Positions 1-9,942 are shown, counted from the first letter of the stretch. The stretch: DNA of 29,271 nucleotides from Zygophlyctis sp. KS116 (GCA_054661495.1 BAAFSQ010000118.1:1-29271), one strand, 5' to 3'. Program-made: numbers and translations. Notes: generated from the sequence alone by a model not told the origin.

Positions 1-75
1 ACCTAGTAATCTGAGCAGTAAAACTATATACCTTTCTAGTAATCCATCATGATTTTGATCATCACGGTTTAAAAA

Positions 76-101
76 TTAGGTTAGGTAGGGTTAGACCCTA
101 A
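76..101. repeat. Short telomere-like / telobox stretch
   Basis: The stretch contains two TTAGG units, then TAGGGTTAG, then ACCCTAA in the opposite sense, so it is a small imperfect palindrome of TTAGGG-type motifs. It lies about 110 bp upstream of the helicase start. A telobox (Tbf1/TRF-like binding site) in the promoter is as likely as an interstitial telomere remnant. Nothing else is recognisable in positions 1-208, which are AT-rich noncoding sequence. Confidence 0.4.
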
Positions 102-208
102 GTTTCGGCATTACTTTTTTTACTTTTTAAGTTGTGTTTTGATCAGGTTAAACGCTTTTTGTTCACATTGCAAATTGAAAATTCTAATCTGATAATCCAA
201 TTTAACAA

Positions 209-3200
209 ATGAGAAAAAATAATCAAGCAAAGTAATTAAGTTAATGCTGATAAAAGGATTCACTTATCTAATGCTGCTGTTAAAAAGCTGAAGCGTCTTT
301 TTTATCAATCATGGAAATCTACTGGAAAACAGTCTGTGGAGAATTCATCTGATGATGATTCTGAAGTTAGTGATTCCAGTCAGTTAAGTCAAAGAGAAAA
401 AACAGATCCGATCTCAGTCAATCAATCGGATGGATTTGACATTGAATTGGCAGAGAAATGGATGCGATTAGTAACAAAGAATGGTGTTTCGGCGCAAGAA
501 ATTCTAGAGTTTTATCAGGAAACATTCGGATTCAAATGGTCCACAAAAAATGATCCGTTGGAATTCTACCAAAAATCCGAACAGGATATGATTTGTGAGC
601 GAAAAGAAGAATTGGAAAGTCTGGCAGACTGTACCATTGCGACTATTGGAAAAGAATTTGGTTCAGGATACAAAATTACTATGAAGATGCTAGTACCTTC
701 ATCTTTTACAGATATTCAATCAGATCAGGAAGGTCAAGTGAGCGTAGAGATTGAGATCTACATCAAGCTTTGGGATCGGTGTAGATATCCTTATGAAAAT
801 CCAATCTTTTTCGTTTTATCGAGTAAACTGGAGGCAGTACACTTATTTAATTTAACTTATGGGCTTCAAGCAGAAGCTGATTTGGAATGGTATGGAGGAC
901 CAATGATACAGAAATCTATAGATTGGATTATTGGGAAAAAGAGTAAGAGACGGCTAGCTGATTGTCCTTCAAATTATGTTCTTGCAAAAGCATATAATTC
1001 ATTAGAGATGAAAAAAATAAGGCCAAACAATGGAATTGTATCTAGGCCAAAAATTGAAAGGACTAAACCCATTCATAAAATTGAAAATGATACAGAGAAA
1101 GATTTAAACAATCAGCTGTATTTGGAAAATGTCGAAAAATTGAAAAAGAAATCTTATAAACGGTTATCAAAAGAAGTGGAATGTCTTCCAATACATAAAA
1201 TTCGTGATTGTTTGATAAAAACGATTGAAAATAATCCCTTGGTTATCATTTCTGGTGAAACAGGTATGCAATTGCTTTTTCTTACTCAAGGATCTGGTAA
1301 AAGTACGCAAGTTCCAAAATTGATCCTCGAGCACTATATCGTTTCTCAAAAAGGAGCTAAATGCAATATTCTTGTCACTCAACCACGTAGAATCGCAGCA
1401 ATTGGTCTGGCACAGAGAGTTTCTTATGAAAATTGTGAATCGGTCGGAGGATCTGTGGGTTATGCAATACGATTAGATAGTAAGTCAGGGCCATCAACTC
1501 AGATACTCTATTGTACAACAGGTGTCTTGCTAAAAAAACTGGAACAATCTCAGTCTTCAAGTTCCACTCTAAATGAATATTCGCACATCGTGATAGATGA
1601 AGTTCATGAGCGCTCCATTGACATCGACTTCATCTTACTGATTCTGAAATACCTGCTCTCTATAAGGACGGATTTAAAGGTGATCTTAATGAGTGCAACG
1701 GCTAATACCTTTTCTTTAGCAGAATATTTTGGAGGTAATCCTCCAATAATCCACATACCGGGCCGAACATACACAGTAGAAAATTTATATCTTGAAGATA
1801 TTTTGGCTGTGGTTCCTTATTCTCCAAAGGGTGAATATTGTAGTCAAAATTCAAAATATCATTCTGATGACTTAGAATATCTCGCCAATGAAGATAGTGG
1901 ATTATCTGTGGGAAGTCTCAAGAGTTTATATCCTGGAAAATCTGACTCCGTTTTGCATTCTTTACGTAAGATTGATCAGGAACATATTCAGTTTCCACTT
2001 ATCAAAAAAATTGTTCTCTTTTCTATTGGATATTTACGGGGAACAGAAAGCTTTACCCCAAATACGAAACCAAAAGTCAAGGTTAACACTGAACCTTCTT
2101 TATACAGGTGTATTTTAATTTTTTTACCTGGATTTCAGGAAATCCTTAAGCTTCGTAATATTTTGTTAGCTGATGATACAATTAAAAGTGCTACACTTAA
2201 TGGGAAATACTGCATGGCTCTTCATTCGTCTGTTTCTACAAGTGACCAGCGACAAATTTTTGAAATTCCAAATGATGGTCTTGTCAAAATTATTCTTTCG
2301 ACAAATATTGCTGAAACTTCATTGACTATCCCTGATGTTTCTCTAGTAATTGACTGCGGAAGAATGAAAGAAACACGGTTCGATTCATCTAAAGGAATAG
2401 TTTCGCTAGATACATGCTGGATCTCCAAAGCGAATGCGCTTCAGCGTAGTGGAAGAGCTGGCAGGATATGTCAGGGAAAATGTATACGTTTGTTTAGCTC
2501 AAGACGGTATGAAAAATTCGACAGTGAACAAACGCCTGAAATTCATCGAACACCTCTAGAACAGTTACTGCTTAAAATTAAAATGCTTAATATTTTAACC
2601 TCAGAATCTCTTTTGGAAGTTGTGCAGCGACTGATTGAACCCCCGCCGATTAATTCTGTGAGGTTATCCATTCGTGCTTTACAGTCGCTCAAGGTATTTT
2701 ACATTCACTCTGAATTTGAAATAGGCTCTGACACTGGAAGAATCACTAACTCCTTTGGGAGTACATTTAGGAAAACTTCCCTTGGACATCAGAGTAATTT
2801 TAGTTTCACTAAATAGTTAGATTGGGAAAATGCTACTATATGGGTGTATTTTTGACTGCCTTGAGCCCATTTTGACTATCGCAGCAATTATGACATGCAA
2901 GTCGCCCTTTTTGTTATCGTTGGAGAGTCGAAACCAGAATGATTATAAGAAATTGGACTTTTTTGGAGGAGATTCTGATCATATTACGCTACTTAATATG
3001 TATAACCAATGGATGATTTCTTGTCAAAAAGACCATGGATCCCAAAAGGCATTTCTTAAAGAGAATTCACTTTCACGACCAGTTTTGGATATGATCACTG
3101 CAACTAGGAAACAATTATTACAATATTTGATTGACATTCAGTTTATAAAGTCGGGAGACATTAAAAAAGCCTCGCTAGTTACTGATAATCTCTTGATCAA

Positions 3201-3657
3201 AAGCGTTCTAGTTGCTGCATTATATCCAAACATTATTCAATCGATTCCTGATATTCCAGAAAAGCCTAAAAAATATCAATTGTTTTCTGCTAGTGGTGAA
3301 AAAATCAGAATTCATCCTTCTTCAGTTTTTAAAAATTCAACAAAGCTTTGGCCTCCATTTGTATTATACTTGGAAAAAGTCAAGACTAATCACATATTTA
3401 TACGAGATGCTACTCTTATTGATCCAATTGCACTAGTACTATTTGGAGGAGAAGTTTTTACAAATGGGAAAAAGATAATAATGGAAAATGGATGGATACG
3501 TATAACAAGCCCAAATGCTCAACTTTTGCAAACACTGCGTAAAGAATTGGATACTATTTTATCTCAGAAATTAGAAAATCCCCTTTTAAATTTGAACAAA
3601 TTCAAATTGTTCACTGCAATCAAAAATCTCGTATCTTCGGGCGGACAGAAAGTATAA
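209..3657 (+). CDS. RWD-domain DEAH-box RNA helicase (DHX29/DHX57/YLR419W type)
   Basis: ATP-dependent RNA helicase of the DEAH/RHA class; relatives act in translation or ribosome-linked RNA remodelling. Proposed exons: 209-231, 257-1263, 1291-2693, 2725-2793 and 2821-3657, giving about 1112 aa. The N-terminal third carries an RWD-like region. The helicase core shows GETGSGKST (Walker A, restored only when the 27-nt intron 1264-1290 is removed), DEVH, SAT, STNIAETSLTIP and QRSGRAGR. The C-terminal part has the HA2 region (restored by removing introns 2694-2724 and 2794-2820) and an OB-fold region with IHPSS. The start at 209 depends on a 25-nt intron (232-256) that brings an ATG exactly into the upstream-open frame; this part is inferred. 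The frame is otherwise open but without an ATG from about 240. The gene ends 3 bp from the convergent neighbour. Confidence 0.9.
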
Positions 3658-3660
3658 TAC

Positions 3661-4170
3661 TTATTCCAAGGCATGATACCAACCTGAATCAACTGCTTGT
3701 CCATTTGAAGACTCTACTTTGAACCACAAATAATCATGTTTCCCTCTCCAATAGTAGATTAGAAATACTGGTCCGGAAACCAACATTGGTCCAGTCTGAA
3801 TCGCTACATCAGGTGCAATGACTGGACCAGGCATCATAAGAGGTATGGCATTTGTATCTAGAGATTCTGTAACTTGATCTGGACTTCCTAATGCAGATAT
3901 AATATCAGACGAGAGAGAGTTTTTCAAGATTTTCTGCATATCTTGCATGAGTTTATGTTTTTTTCCATTGAATCCATCAACATCAGAGTTGTATTCTCCA
4001 TCTTGGAAATGTCCTTTAGTTGATCTTAGAGTTGCCCATTGCTCAGCTAATGCTGGTAAATCATCATTCGACATTGTATAAACAGATTGCACTAGAAAAA
4101 ACAAGGATAGGATAATGAATAGGCTATTTTTTCTCAGACAAGAGAGTTGAGAAGAGTTTTTCATTCTCAA
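3661..4170 (-). CDS. Uncharacterised small protein with N-terminal signal-like segment
   Basis: Single-exon gene of 169 aa. Residues about 16-31 are a hydrophobic stretch after several Lys/Arg, which looks like a signal peptide or anchor. The remainder has the motifs GHFQDGEYNSDVDGFNGKKH, LGSPDQVT and FLIYYWRGKHDYLWF and ends in ALE. I recall small eukaryotic proteins with this W/KH-rich pattern, but no function. The LGSPD then YYW.G..D.L spacing is reminiscent of BamE/SmpA-like folds, which is only an impression. Other in-frame starts are Met3 (4164) and a Met at 4074, which would drop the signal. The stop codon is 3 bp from the helicase stop; 35 bp separate its start from the upstream hydrolase on the same strand. 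Confidence 0.7.
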   Translation of the reverse strand: MRMKNSSQLSCLRKNSLFIILSLFFLVQSVYTMSNDDLPALAEQWATLRSTKGHFQDGEYNSDVDGFNGKKHKLMQDMQKILKNSLSSDIISALGSPDQVTESLDTNAIPLMMPGPVIAPDVAIQTGPMLVSGPVFLIYYWRGKHDYLWFKVESSNGQAVDSGWYHALE

Positions 4171-4205
4171 GAAGCGGAAAATTTTTAACTTTGGCTTTGA
4201 AAGGC

Positions 4206-5375
4206 TTAACCATTATAAATTGTGAATGCGCCATCCGAGACTGTCCCCTGATTTTCTATTTCACTTTTTAAACTTGCATTGAATGCCTCTGGATTATCCA
4301 AATATAAATGATGCCCCGCATTTTCAATTAGAACAATTTTACAACCATTCTTGATCTTATCAACTACAGTGAGCGCTCCTCTAAAGTCCATCCAGTCATG
4401 CGTTCCATATATAAATGTAACTGGCATCTTTAATCCATGTATTCTATCATACAATGGATATTTAGCCCATGCCTAAAATAAAACAGTAAAAGTCTTACAC
4501 CAGGCAATAATAATCGATTAAGTGCATACTCTCCACTTCCAGTTTGTGCAGAAATATGGTAAATATATTCATGAAGCTTTAATAGTTCATTTGGATCTAA
4601 ATTTGAAAACCTTTTTCCAGTATAATTTTTCAAAAGAGATGATCCAAATGGTCCGAATAAACGTAATACCATCATTGGTGTAATATTCCAACTCCATAAT
4701 TTTCTTAAAATTCCAGATCTTGATTTCATAACAGGAGCTTTTGGTACTCCCACTATTAAATTAGTTACTTTACTTACCCGGTGAAACTAAAATCAACTTT
4801 TCAACTCTATTTGGAAATTTTAGAGCATAACAACAATTTAAATAGCCACCTAACGAGTGTCCAACAAGAGTCATTTTAGAAATACCTTTTGTAATTCTCC
4901 AATCTTCTAATGAATCCACAAAAAATGATTCTGCTTGTAATGCATCATCCAAACCTGAATTCTTTTTAGATTTTGGGAATTTCGGCCTGCTGCTATTAGC
5001 CATTCCCAGCCAATCCATTGAATAGACATTCCAGTCATTTAAGGAAGCCAATGCAGGATAATTACGATAAAAGAAACCCAATCCAGCAGCATATCCATGA
5101 GTTAAAACAAGAGTATTCTTGTATATATTTGATTTTAGACTAAGAGTATTTATAAAACGATTTTGTCCGATATCAACATATTGCAAATGTTTATTCGGTA
5201 AGTTCATTAATAGATTTGATTCTGCTAGTAATGCTCTTTTTCTAGAGGTTCTAGACCATAGGTATGCTGGTCTCTCTGAGAATGGATGTGGAAATAGTAA
5301 CAATCTCTCTGCATTAAGTCTTGTCAATAGATTAGCAACTGTCTGCCGATGCTGTAAAAGGGATTTGTAAAACAT
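4206..5375 (-). CDS. Alpha/beta hydrolase, ABHD4/ABHD5/Cld1 (Ict1) family
   Basis: Exons 5375-4778, 4752-4499 and 4472-4206, joined over 25- and 26-nt introns, give 372 aa. Visible family features are a lipase-type oxyanion segment (LTHGYAAGLGFF), the nucleophile elbow GHSLGG with Ser near residue 174, an acidic position in GTHDWMD, and the HX4D acyltransferase-type motif HHLYLD near the C-terminus. Because the nucleophile Ser is present, it resembles the catalytically active Cld1/ABHD4 side (cardiolipin deacylase or N-acyl phospholipid lipase) rather than ABHD5. This predicts a phospholipid-remodelling enzyme, possibly mitochondrial. The start at 5375 is only 4 bp from the ATG of DPH7. An in-frame ATG at 5453 would overlap DPH7 and is less likely. 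Confidence 0.88.
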
Positions 5376-5379
5376 TTCA

Positions 5380-6398
5380 ATGAAAAATTGTATCAAACTC
5401 TTTGAATTTGATACAATTCTCTCTGCTGATTCTGTGGAATTCTGTCCGTTCAAGCCGAATTGGCTGGCATTGGGGACTTATCAAAAGGAAGATGATGGTA
5501 GAATTGGAGAGATAAGTCTAATTGAATTTTCAAATGATGAATTCAAGGTAATCAAGTATACTGACATTAAGGTATTAGATAAGTTTACTACTAGTGGGAT
5601 CCTTGATATGAAATGGATTCATCAACCATTGAATGGATTACCTCACTTGAGTATTGTCACATCAACAGGACAATTAATACTCCTAAAAGTATTTAATGAA
5701 TCTTTTAAGAAAGCATTAGACTATCAAGGGGATGCATCAACTCTTTTATTATCTTTAGATTGGTCAAATCGTATTTTAAAGAATTGTCCTGAAAGATGTA
5801 TTACAAGTTCAAGTAGTGGTGTCTTGTCCTTGTTTAATCTTGAAAATCTTGAAATAATAAGGGAATTCAATGCACATTCATTTGAAGCATGGATAAGTGC
5901 TTTTGATTATTGGGATCCTAATATAGTATATTCAGGAGGAGATGATGGATTATTTAAAGGTTGGGATATGAATAGCGGTAAAAATACTTTTATCAAAAAA
6001 TTCGATGCAGGTGTTACTAGTATTTCTAGTCATCCTTTAAGAGAATATATTCTTGCATCTGGAAGGTATATTTTAAATTGGTAATAGTAAAAAGTTATGA
6101 TGAAGTTTTGAATTGTTGGGACACTAGAAATTTAAAAACTCCTTTATCAGAACTTAATATGGGAGGTGGAATATGGAGAATAAAATGGCATCCCTATGAT
6201 CCAAATCTTTTAATTACAGCTTGTATGTATAATGGATTTCATATTTTATCTTTTGATCAGAAATTGGAAATTCAGGACTCGTATAATGGTCACAAATCTA
6301 TAGCTTATGGTGTTGACTGGGCGTATAATAGAGAAAAGAACATTTTTGGGTCATGTTCATTTTATGATCATTTATTACACATTGTAGACTATTTATAG
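5380..6398 (+). CDS. DPH7: DPH7 (WDR85/Rrt2), diphthine methylesterase, WD40 protein
   Basis: Exons 5380-6065 and 6095-6398, separated by a 29-nt intron, give 329 aa. The family acts in diphthamide synthesis on elongation factor 2, removing the methyl ester of the intermediate before amidation. Motifs typical of DPH7 are seen in order: LSADSVEFCP, LGTYQ, GILDMKWIH, LSLDWSN, FEAWISAFDYW with IVYSGGDDG, then across the splice ILASGSYDEVLNCWDTRN, GGGIWRIKWHP and GSCSFYDHLLHI at the end. Removing the intron restores the Ser-Tyr-Asp-Glu WD-repeat junction. The protein is shorter than human DPH7 and lacks long insertions. It is transcribed divergently from the hydrolase with only 4 bp between start codons. 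Confidence 0.95.
5386..5418. repeat. 12-bp perfect inverted repeat at the 5' end of DPH7
   Basis: The arms AATTGTATCAAA (5386-5397) and TTTGATACAATT (5407-5418) are perfect complements with a 9-nt spacer. It starts 6 nt inside DPH7 and about 10 nt from the hydrolase start. It could be a symmetric protein-binding site serving both divergent genes or an RNA hairpin near the DPH7 start codon. It also encodes protein, so chance is possible. Confidence 0.6.
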
Positions 6399-6476
6399 TT
6401 TAATACAAAATTTGCACTCTTTAAATAGAAATCTTAAATTAGCTCAAGAAATCTGCGGCAACCCGTTTCAAAAATT

Positions 6477-8133
6477 ATGGCTTGTTGTGGAAGAGATGCT
6501 AAATGGAAGAGAGAAAAGATTCAAGATCACAAGTTTGACTATATTGATGTAGATGACTTTATTTCAAAGTCTTGTCTCTCTTACTCAAAGTATGGATTGG
6601 TCTATGTAATGACCCTAAAGTCCATACTATCATATATGGCTGAATTGATCATGGTCATTCTCCTGATTCTAGTTGTTGCTCAGATAAGGATTGACGGTCT
6701 ACCAGATCCATCTGTCAATAACCTTCAAGGAGGCAATAGTACAACTACTGCTGGTCAAAAAAGTATTCAAGAGGTACTTAGTGGTGGGTTCTTGGCTGAT
6801 CCAAGTGTTAGAATTGGGTTGATTATTGCCTCTGTATTTGTCTCTTATATTCTTTTAGCATTCGAATGGAAAAAAGCATTTACTATAATTCAATCAAGGG
6901 ACATATCTTATGCATTTACATCAACTATTGCTTATAGATATTATGCAATTAGATCATTTCCTCACTTTTGTGTGTTTGATAAGATCAACAAATCAAAAAA
7001 GATTAAAGATACTCTAAGTTTATGGGTATATTTTAGATTGAAAGGTATAGTTCTTAAAACTTATAAATAGGATGGAAGAAACTGATATTTGCTGAAAGTC
7101 CTAGACAAATTCTAAATGCTCTAAATGTGTATACTGCTCTCCGATTTTATGTAAGAATTTAAAAGACTTATTTTAGGCAAAAGATAAAGGAGGGGGTATT
7201 AAGGAGCTTTTCGATGCATTTTCAGTTCTCAGAACAAACATGAACCTTGCTGTTGTACTAGTTCTCTCAAGTATTCTCGTTTTAGTTTGGATGATTTCTA
7301 TCCTGACATTGATAATTGCATTTTTTATGTACATCTTTCTAGTGCAATCCATTCGAGGAAATCTCAAAGAGTATTGTGTTCATAAGATAGATAAAAGAAT
7401 TGATGGTCTTTTGAAAAAGAAATCCAGAAAACGAGTTTTAGACGCTCGCAAGGCAGAATTAGAAGAATTGGAAAGGCATAGAAATGATAAAGATGATCGG
7501 GCTGCTCCGCCTCTTGGGATGGCCATAGGTCCTAGGTATCCTAATCTTGCCTTGAATTATGAAAATGGATCAGAATATGGTGACTCATCTTACGCTGCTT
7601 CAGATTATGGTGGCGGGGATAATATGTATCCAAGACCTCTAGCTCCTCAGAGAGCTAATTACGGTGATAGCTATGCTAGATCTGATTATGGTGGTCCTGC
7701 GAGATCTGATTATGGTGGTCCTGCGAGATCTGATTATGGAGGTCCTGCAAGATCTGAATATGGAGGTCCTGCGAGATCTGATTATAGTGGTCCTGCGAGA
7801 TCTGATTATGGTGGTCCTGCAAGATCTGATTATGGTGGTCCTGCAATATCTGAATTTGGAGGTCCTGCAAGATCTGAATATGGCGGATATGGAAATTATG
7901 CTGGCTCTAATTTTGGGGGGCTTAATAATAATCCTTATGCGGGGTCTGCAGCGGGAAGTCAAGTAGGCTACCCCCAAGGTAAACCTTACTATAATCAATC
8001 CCCATCAGAGTATGGTGGATCTGAAAGTCAAACATATTCACCAAGTTATGCAGCTCAAAAAGCAAATTCAGGGCTATCACCTGTTCCAGAAAGATATGGA
8101 TCAAATCCACAGAATCAATATCATCAGGGATGA
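6477..8133 (+). CDS. KCH1: Kch1/Prm6-family low-affinity K+ transporter with repeat tail
   Basis: Exons 6477-7044, 7071-7150 and 7177-8133 with two 26-nt introns give 534 aa. The N-terminus (ACCGRDAKWKREKIQDHKFD, then DVDDFISKSCLSYSKYG) is the signature of fungal Kch1/Prm6, plasma-membrane proteins promoting K+ influx linked to Ca2+ signalling. Three to four membrane segments are visible: near residues 45-68, 115-132, and a long hydrophobic stretch after the second splice. The conserved stretch FRLKGWKKL and ESPRQILNAL appears only after splicing, which supports both introns. The cytosolic tail is low complexity, Gly/Tyr/Ser-rich, with nine 8-residue repeats (ARSDYGGP-like). The start MACCG is the first ATG after a 78-bp spacer from DPH7. 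This is the best evidence that the window is fungal. Confidence 0.9.
7675..7890 (+). repeat. Tandem 24-bp coding repeat, 9 copies
   Basis: Nine head-to-tail 24-bp units of the type GCGAGATCTGATTATGGTGG plus TCCT encode ARSDYGGP variants (S/A, D/E, Y/F changes). The array stays exactly in frame. Units differ mainly at third codon positions, plus a few substitutions in units 4, 5, 8 and 9; unit 9 ends the array. Such arrays commonly vary in copy number between strains. Confidence 0.97.
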
Positions 8134-8138
8134 TTTGA

Positions 8139-8160
8139 TTGATATCTATTTTTGATATCT
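8139..8160. promoter_or_regulatory. Paired GATA motifs upstream of the GATA-factor gene
   Basis: Two copies of TTGATATCT (8139-8147 and 8152-8160) sit 13 bp apart, about 155 bp upstream of the GATA-factor ATG and just after the KCH1 stop. GATATC contains GATA on both strands. Paired GATA sites are typical targets of fungal GATA factors, so autoregulation is conceivable. It is also within the expected 3' UTR of KCH1, and the AT-rich background makes chance plausible. Confidence 0.35.
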
Positions 8161-8218
8161 CATCAAGTTTGTCAAGATTGGAATAAAATTAATCATTTGT
8201 TATGAATGCATTTACTAG

Positions 8219-8260
8219 CAGCTTGGATAGAAAGCGTGAGGCACAACCCCATCTAAGCTG
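8219..8260. other. Potential hairpin in the KCH1-GATA intergenic region
   Basis: CAGCTTGGAT (8219-8228) can pair with ATCTAAGCTG (8251-8260), 10 pairs including one G-U, with a 22-nt loop. It lies in the 179-bp spacer between KCH1 and the GATA factor, so it may be part of a 3' or 5' untranslated region. No known RNA family is recognised. Confidence 0.3.
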
Positions 8261-8312
8261 ATTAACTGTCAGCAGTGATTTACCCTAGAGCCTTTAGTCG
8301 GTATATTAAAAA

Positions 8313-9095
8313 ATGACTGTGCCAGAGTTGAGAGATGAAATCAATGATTCAAATGATGAGTTCTACGAGCCTCCTGCAAAATCAATTGCCAAAAAACCCA
8401 AAAGAAAAAAATCTCAATCTCAATCAGGATCTACCATACAGGTTTGTATCAATTGTTCTACATCATCTACTCCACTTTGGCGCAGAGATGGTAGAGGTCT
8501 TCCAGTGTGTAACGCTTGTGGACTATATTATAAACTTCACGGTACTCATCGCCCAATAGCTCTAAAGAAGTCGATCAGTTATACCAGAAAACGCAAAAAG
8601 GAAGTTAATTATTCTATTCATCTTGAGGAAGGATACAATGAAAGTTCTACAGCTTCAAATTCATCTGCATCTCTGGATATGGATCATTCTTTAATGGAGG
8701 ATCAGATTACTAATAATGTTGTAAATTGCTTATCAAATATGCGCCGGTCGCTATCTCTACCGTCTCCAATGACAACTGGCTCTAATTCATGGATACATAA
8801 TTCCACAATGTCAGACTTCTCATCTAGCGTGACAAATGTTAATTTTACTGGTGAACGACTTGCAATGATTCAAGTTGAATCTATTAATGGAAATAGACCT
8901 AGATTGCCTCCTATTCATTGTATTCTTCCAGAAAAAGTTTATATTCCCTCTGGATCTTTCTCTCCAATAGCTGATACGAGCGAATCTTCACCCAGATCCT
9001 GTGAAGAAACCTCTCTGCTGGAAAGTGAATGTTGTGGACTGGATCCCTTGATGACTCTAGCTTCTGTTTCTGTAGCATTGTCAGTTTACAAATAA
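8313..9095 (+). CDS. GATA-type zinc-finger transcription factor
   Basis: Intronless, 260 aa. One GATA finger: CINC (Cys45, Cys48), 17 residues including [10 protein letters not shown], then CNAC (Cys66, Cys69), followed by [12 protein letters not shown] and a basic run (SYTRKRKKE). The CX2C-X17-CX2C spacing matches the fungal AreA/SreA/animal class rather than the 18-spaced White-collar class. A Lys-rich N-terminus (KKPKRKK) may be a nuclear signal. The rest is Ser/Thr/Asn-rich and probably disordered, as is common for regulators. Only one finger is present, so a nitrogen-type (AreA-like) role is more likely than an SreA-type iron role with two fingers, but this is inference. Confidence 0.92.
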   Translation: MTVPELRDEINDSNDEFYEPPAKSIAKKPKRKKSQSQSGSTIQVCINCSTSSTPLWRRDGRGLPVCNACGLYYKLHGTHRPIALKKSISYTRKRKKEVNYSIHLEEGYNESSTASNSSASLDMDHSLMEDQITNNVVNCLSNMRRSLSLPSPMTTGSNSWIHNSTMSDFSSSVTNVNFTGERLAMIQVESINGNRPRLPPIHCILPEKVYIPSGSFSPIADTSESSPRSCEETSLLESECCGLDPLMTLASVSVALSVYK

Positions 9096-9191
9096 ATAAA
9101 ATATGATGTCTCATTGTATGTAGTGATTTATGGGTGAAAACGAGTAATTAGATCTCGGAATTTTTGCTCTTCGGCATTTTGTTATTTTGTC

Positions 9192-9199
9192 TGACATCA
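9192..9199. promoter_or_regulatory. CRE-like octamer upstream of the bZIP gene
   Basis: TGACATCA differs by one base from the CRE palindrome TGACGTCA bound by ATF/CREB-type bZIPs, and lies 84 bp before the bZIP ATG. A related TGATGTC (its near complement) occurs at 9104-9110. The rest of 9096-9282 is AT-rich with no other recognisable feature. Autoregulation is speculative. Confidence 0.3.
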
Positions 9200-9282
9200 T
9201 CCATCGTTTAAAGTTTTAAGAAAACATTTAAGTACATGAATTTAAATTAATAATGTAGATTTAATTTACAAACAAGATCATC

Positions 9283-9667
9283 ATGAATACATTATCTTTA
9301 GCATCCCCTACTAGTTCATATCAATCAACTTTATCATCGGTAAATTTATCAGGGGATTCTATGAATTCTAGAACAAAGGATCAATTTGCTGAAGAGAAAA
9401 GAATTCGAAGATTAATTCGCAATCGTGAGGCAGCCAAAAGGTAATTTTAATCTTGATCATCAAAACCCCGATAATGTCTTTTTAACAGTAAGGAATCGAC
9501 TCAAGAAAAAAGAATGGATCAGTGGACTTCAGAAATCAAACTTAAATATTATAGACATTAATGCAAATCTGGTATCACGCATGATGGCCCTTCAAGAGGA
9601 CCTCGCAAAACTGCAAAGTATATTGCATCAAGCAGGCTACGAATCCAGCGCCATTCCCAAGGTCTAA
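9283..9667 (+). CDS. Small bZIP transcription factor
   Basis: Exons 9283-9440 and 9493-9667 with a 52-nt intron give 110 aa. The splice joins two halves of a basic region: RRLIRNREAAKR then NRLKKKEWI, recovering the bZIP signature N-x-x-A-A-x-x-x-R. A short zipper-like helix follows with hydrophobic residues at heptad spacing. The N-terminus is Ser/Thr-rich. The position before the final signature Arg is Asn, where Ser or Cys is usual, which might alter DNA specificity. The intron is longer than the 23-32 nt norm here; the nearer AG at 9488 would give the wrong frame, so the acceptor is placed at 9492. Targets cannot be told. Confidence 0.85.
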
Positions 9668-9942
9668 AATAATTATTGTCCGAAATTATAGATCACAACC
9701 TTCCCACAAAAAAATTAATAGATGCAAAATTTTAAGCAACATATTTTCCCCGAGACTATTTCATACATCTCTTTGTAGAAAAATTAATTATTTCCTGGTC
9801 TATGAAGATTAACGGACATATATTTAAAGATATATCCAAAACTACGGAATTTAAACTGCCTGAAAAGCCTAAAAATTGAACATGACATGTCAATTTATAA
9901 AAGCACATATAACTGTTCTTTCAGACATTTCTCACAACCGGC

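Noticed and set aside
2082-2107. A 26-nt GT-AG interval inside the helicase
   Set aside because: Removing it would shift the frame and destroy the conserved CILIFLPG motif, so it is not an intron.
7639-7998. Long open frames on both strands across the Kch1 repeat tail
   Set aside because: They are produced by the 24-bp repeat being open in several frames; only the plus-strand frame continuing from the membrane part is coding.
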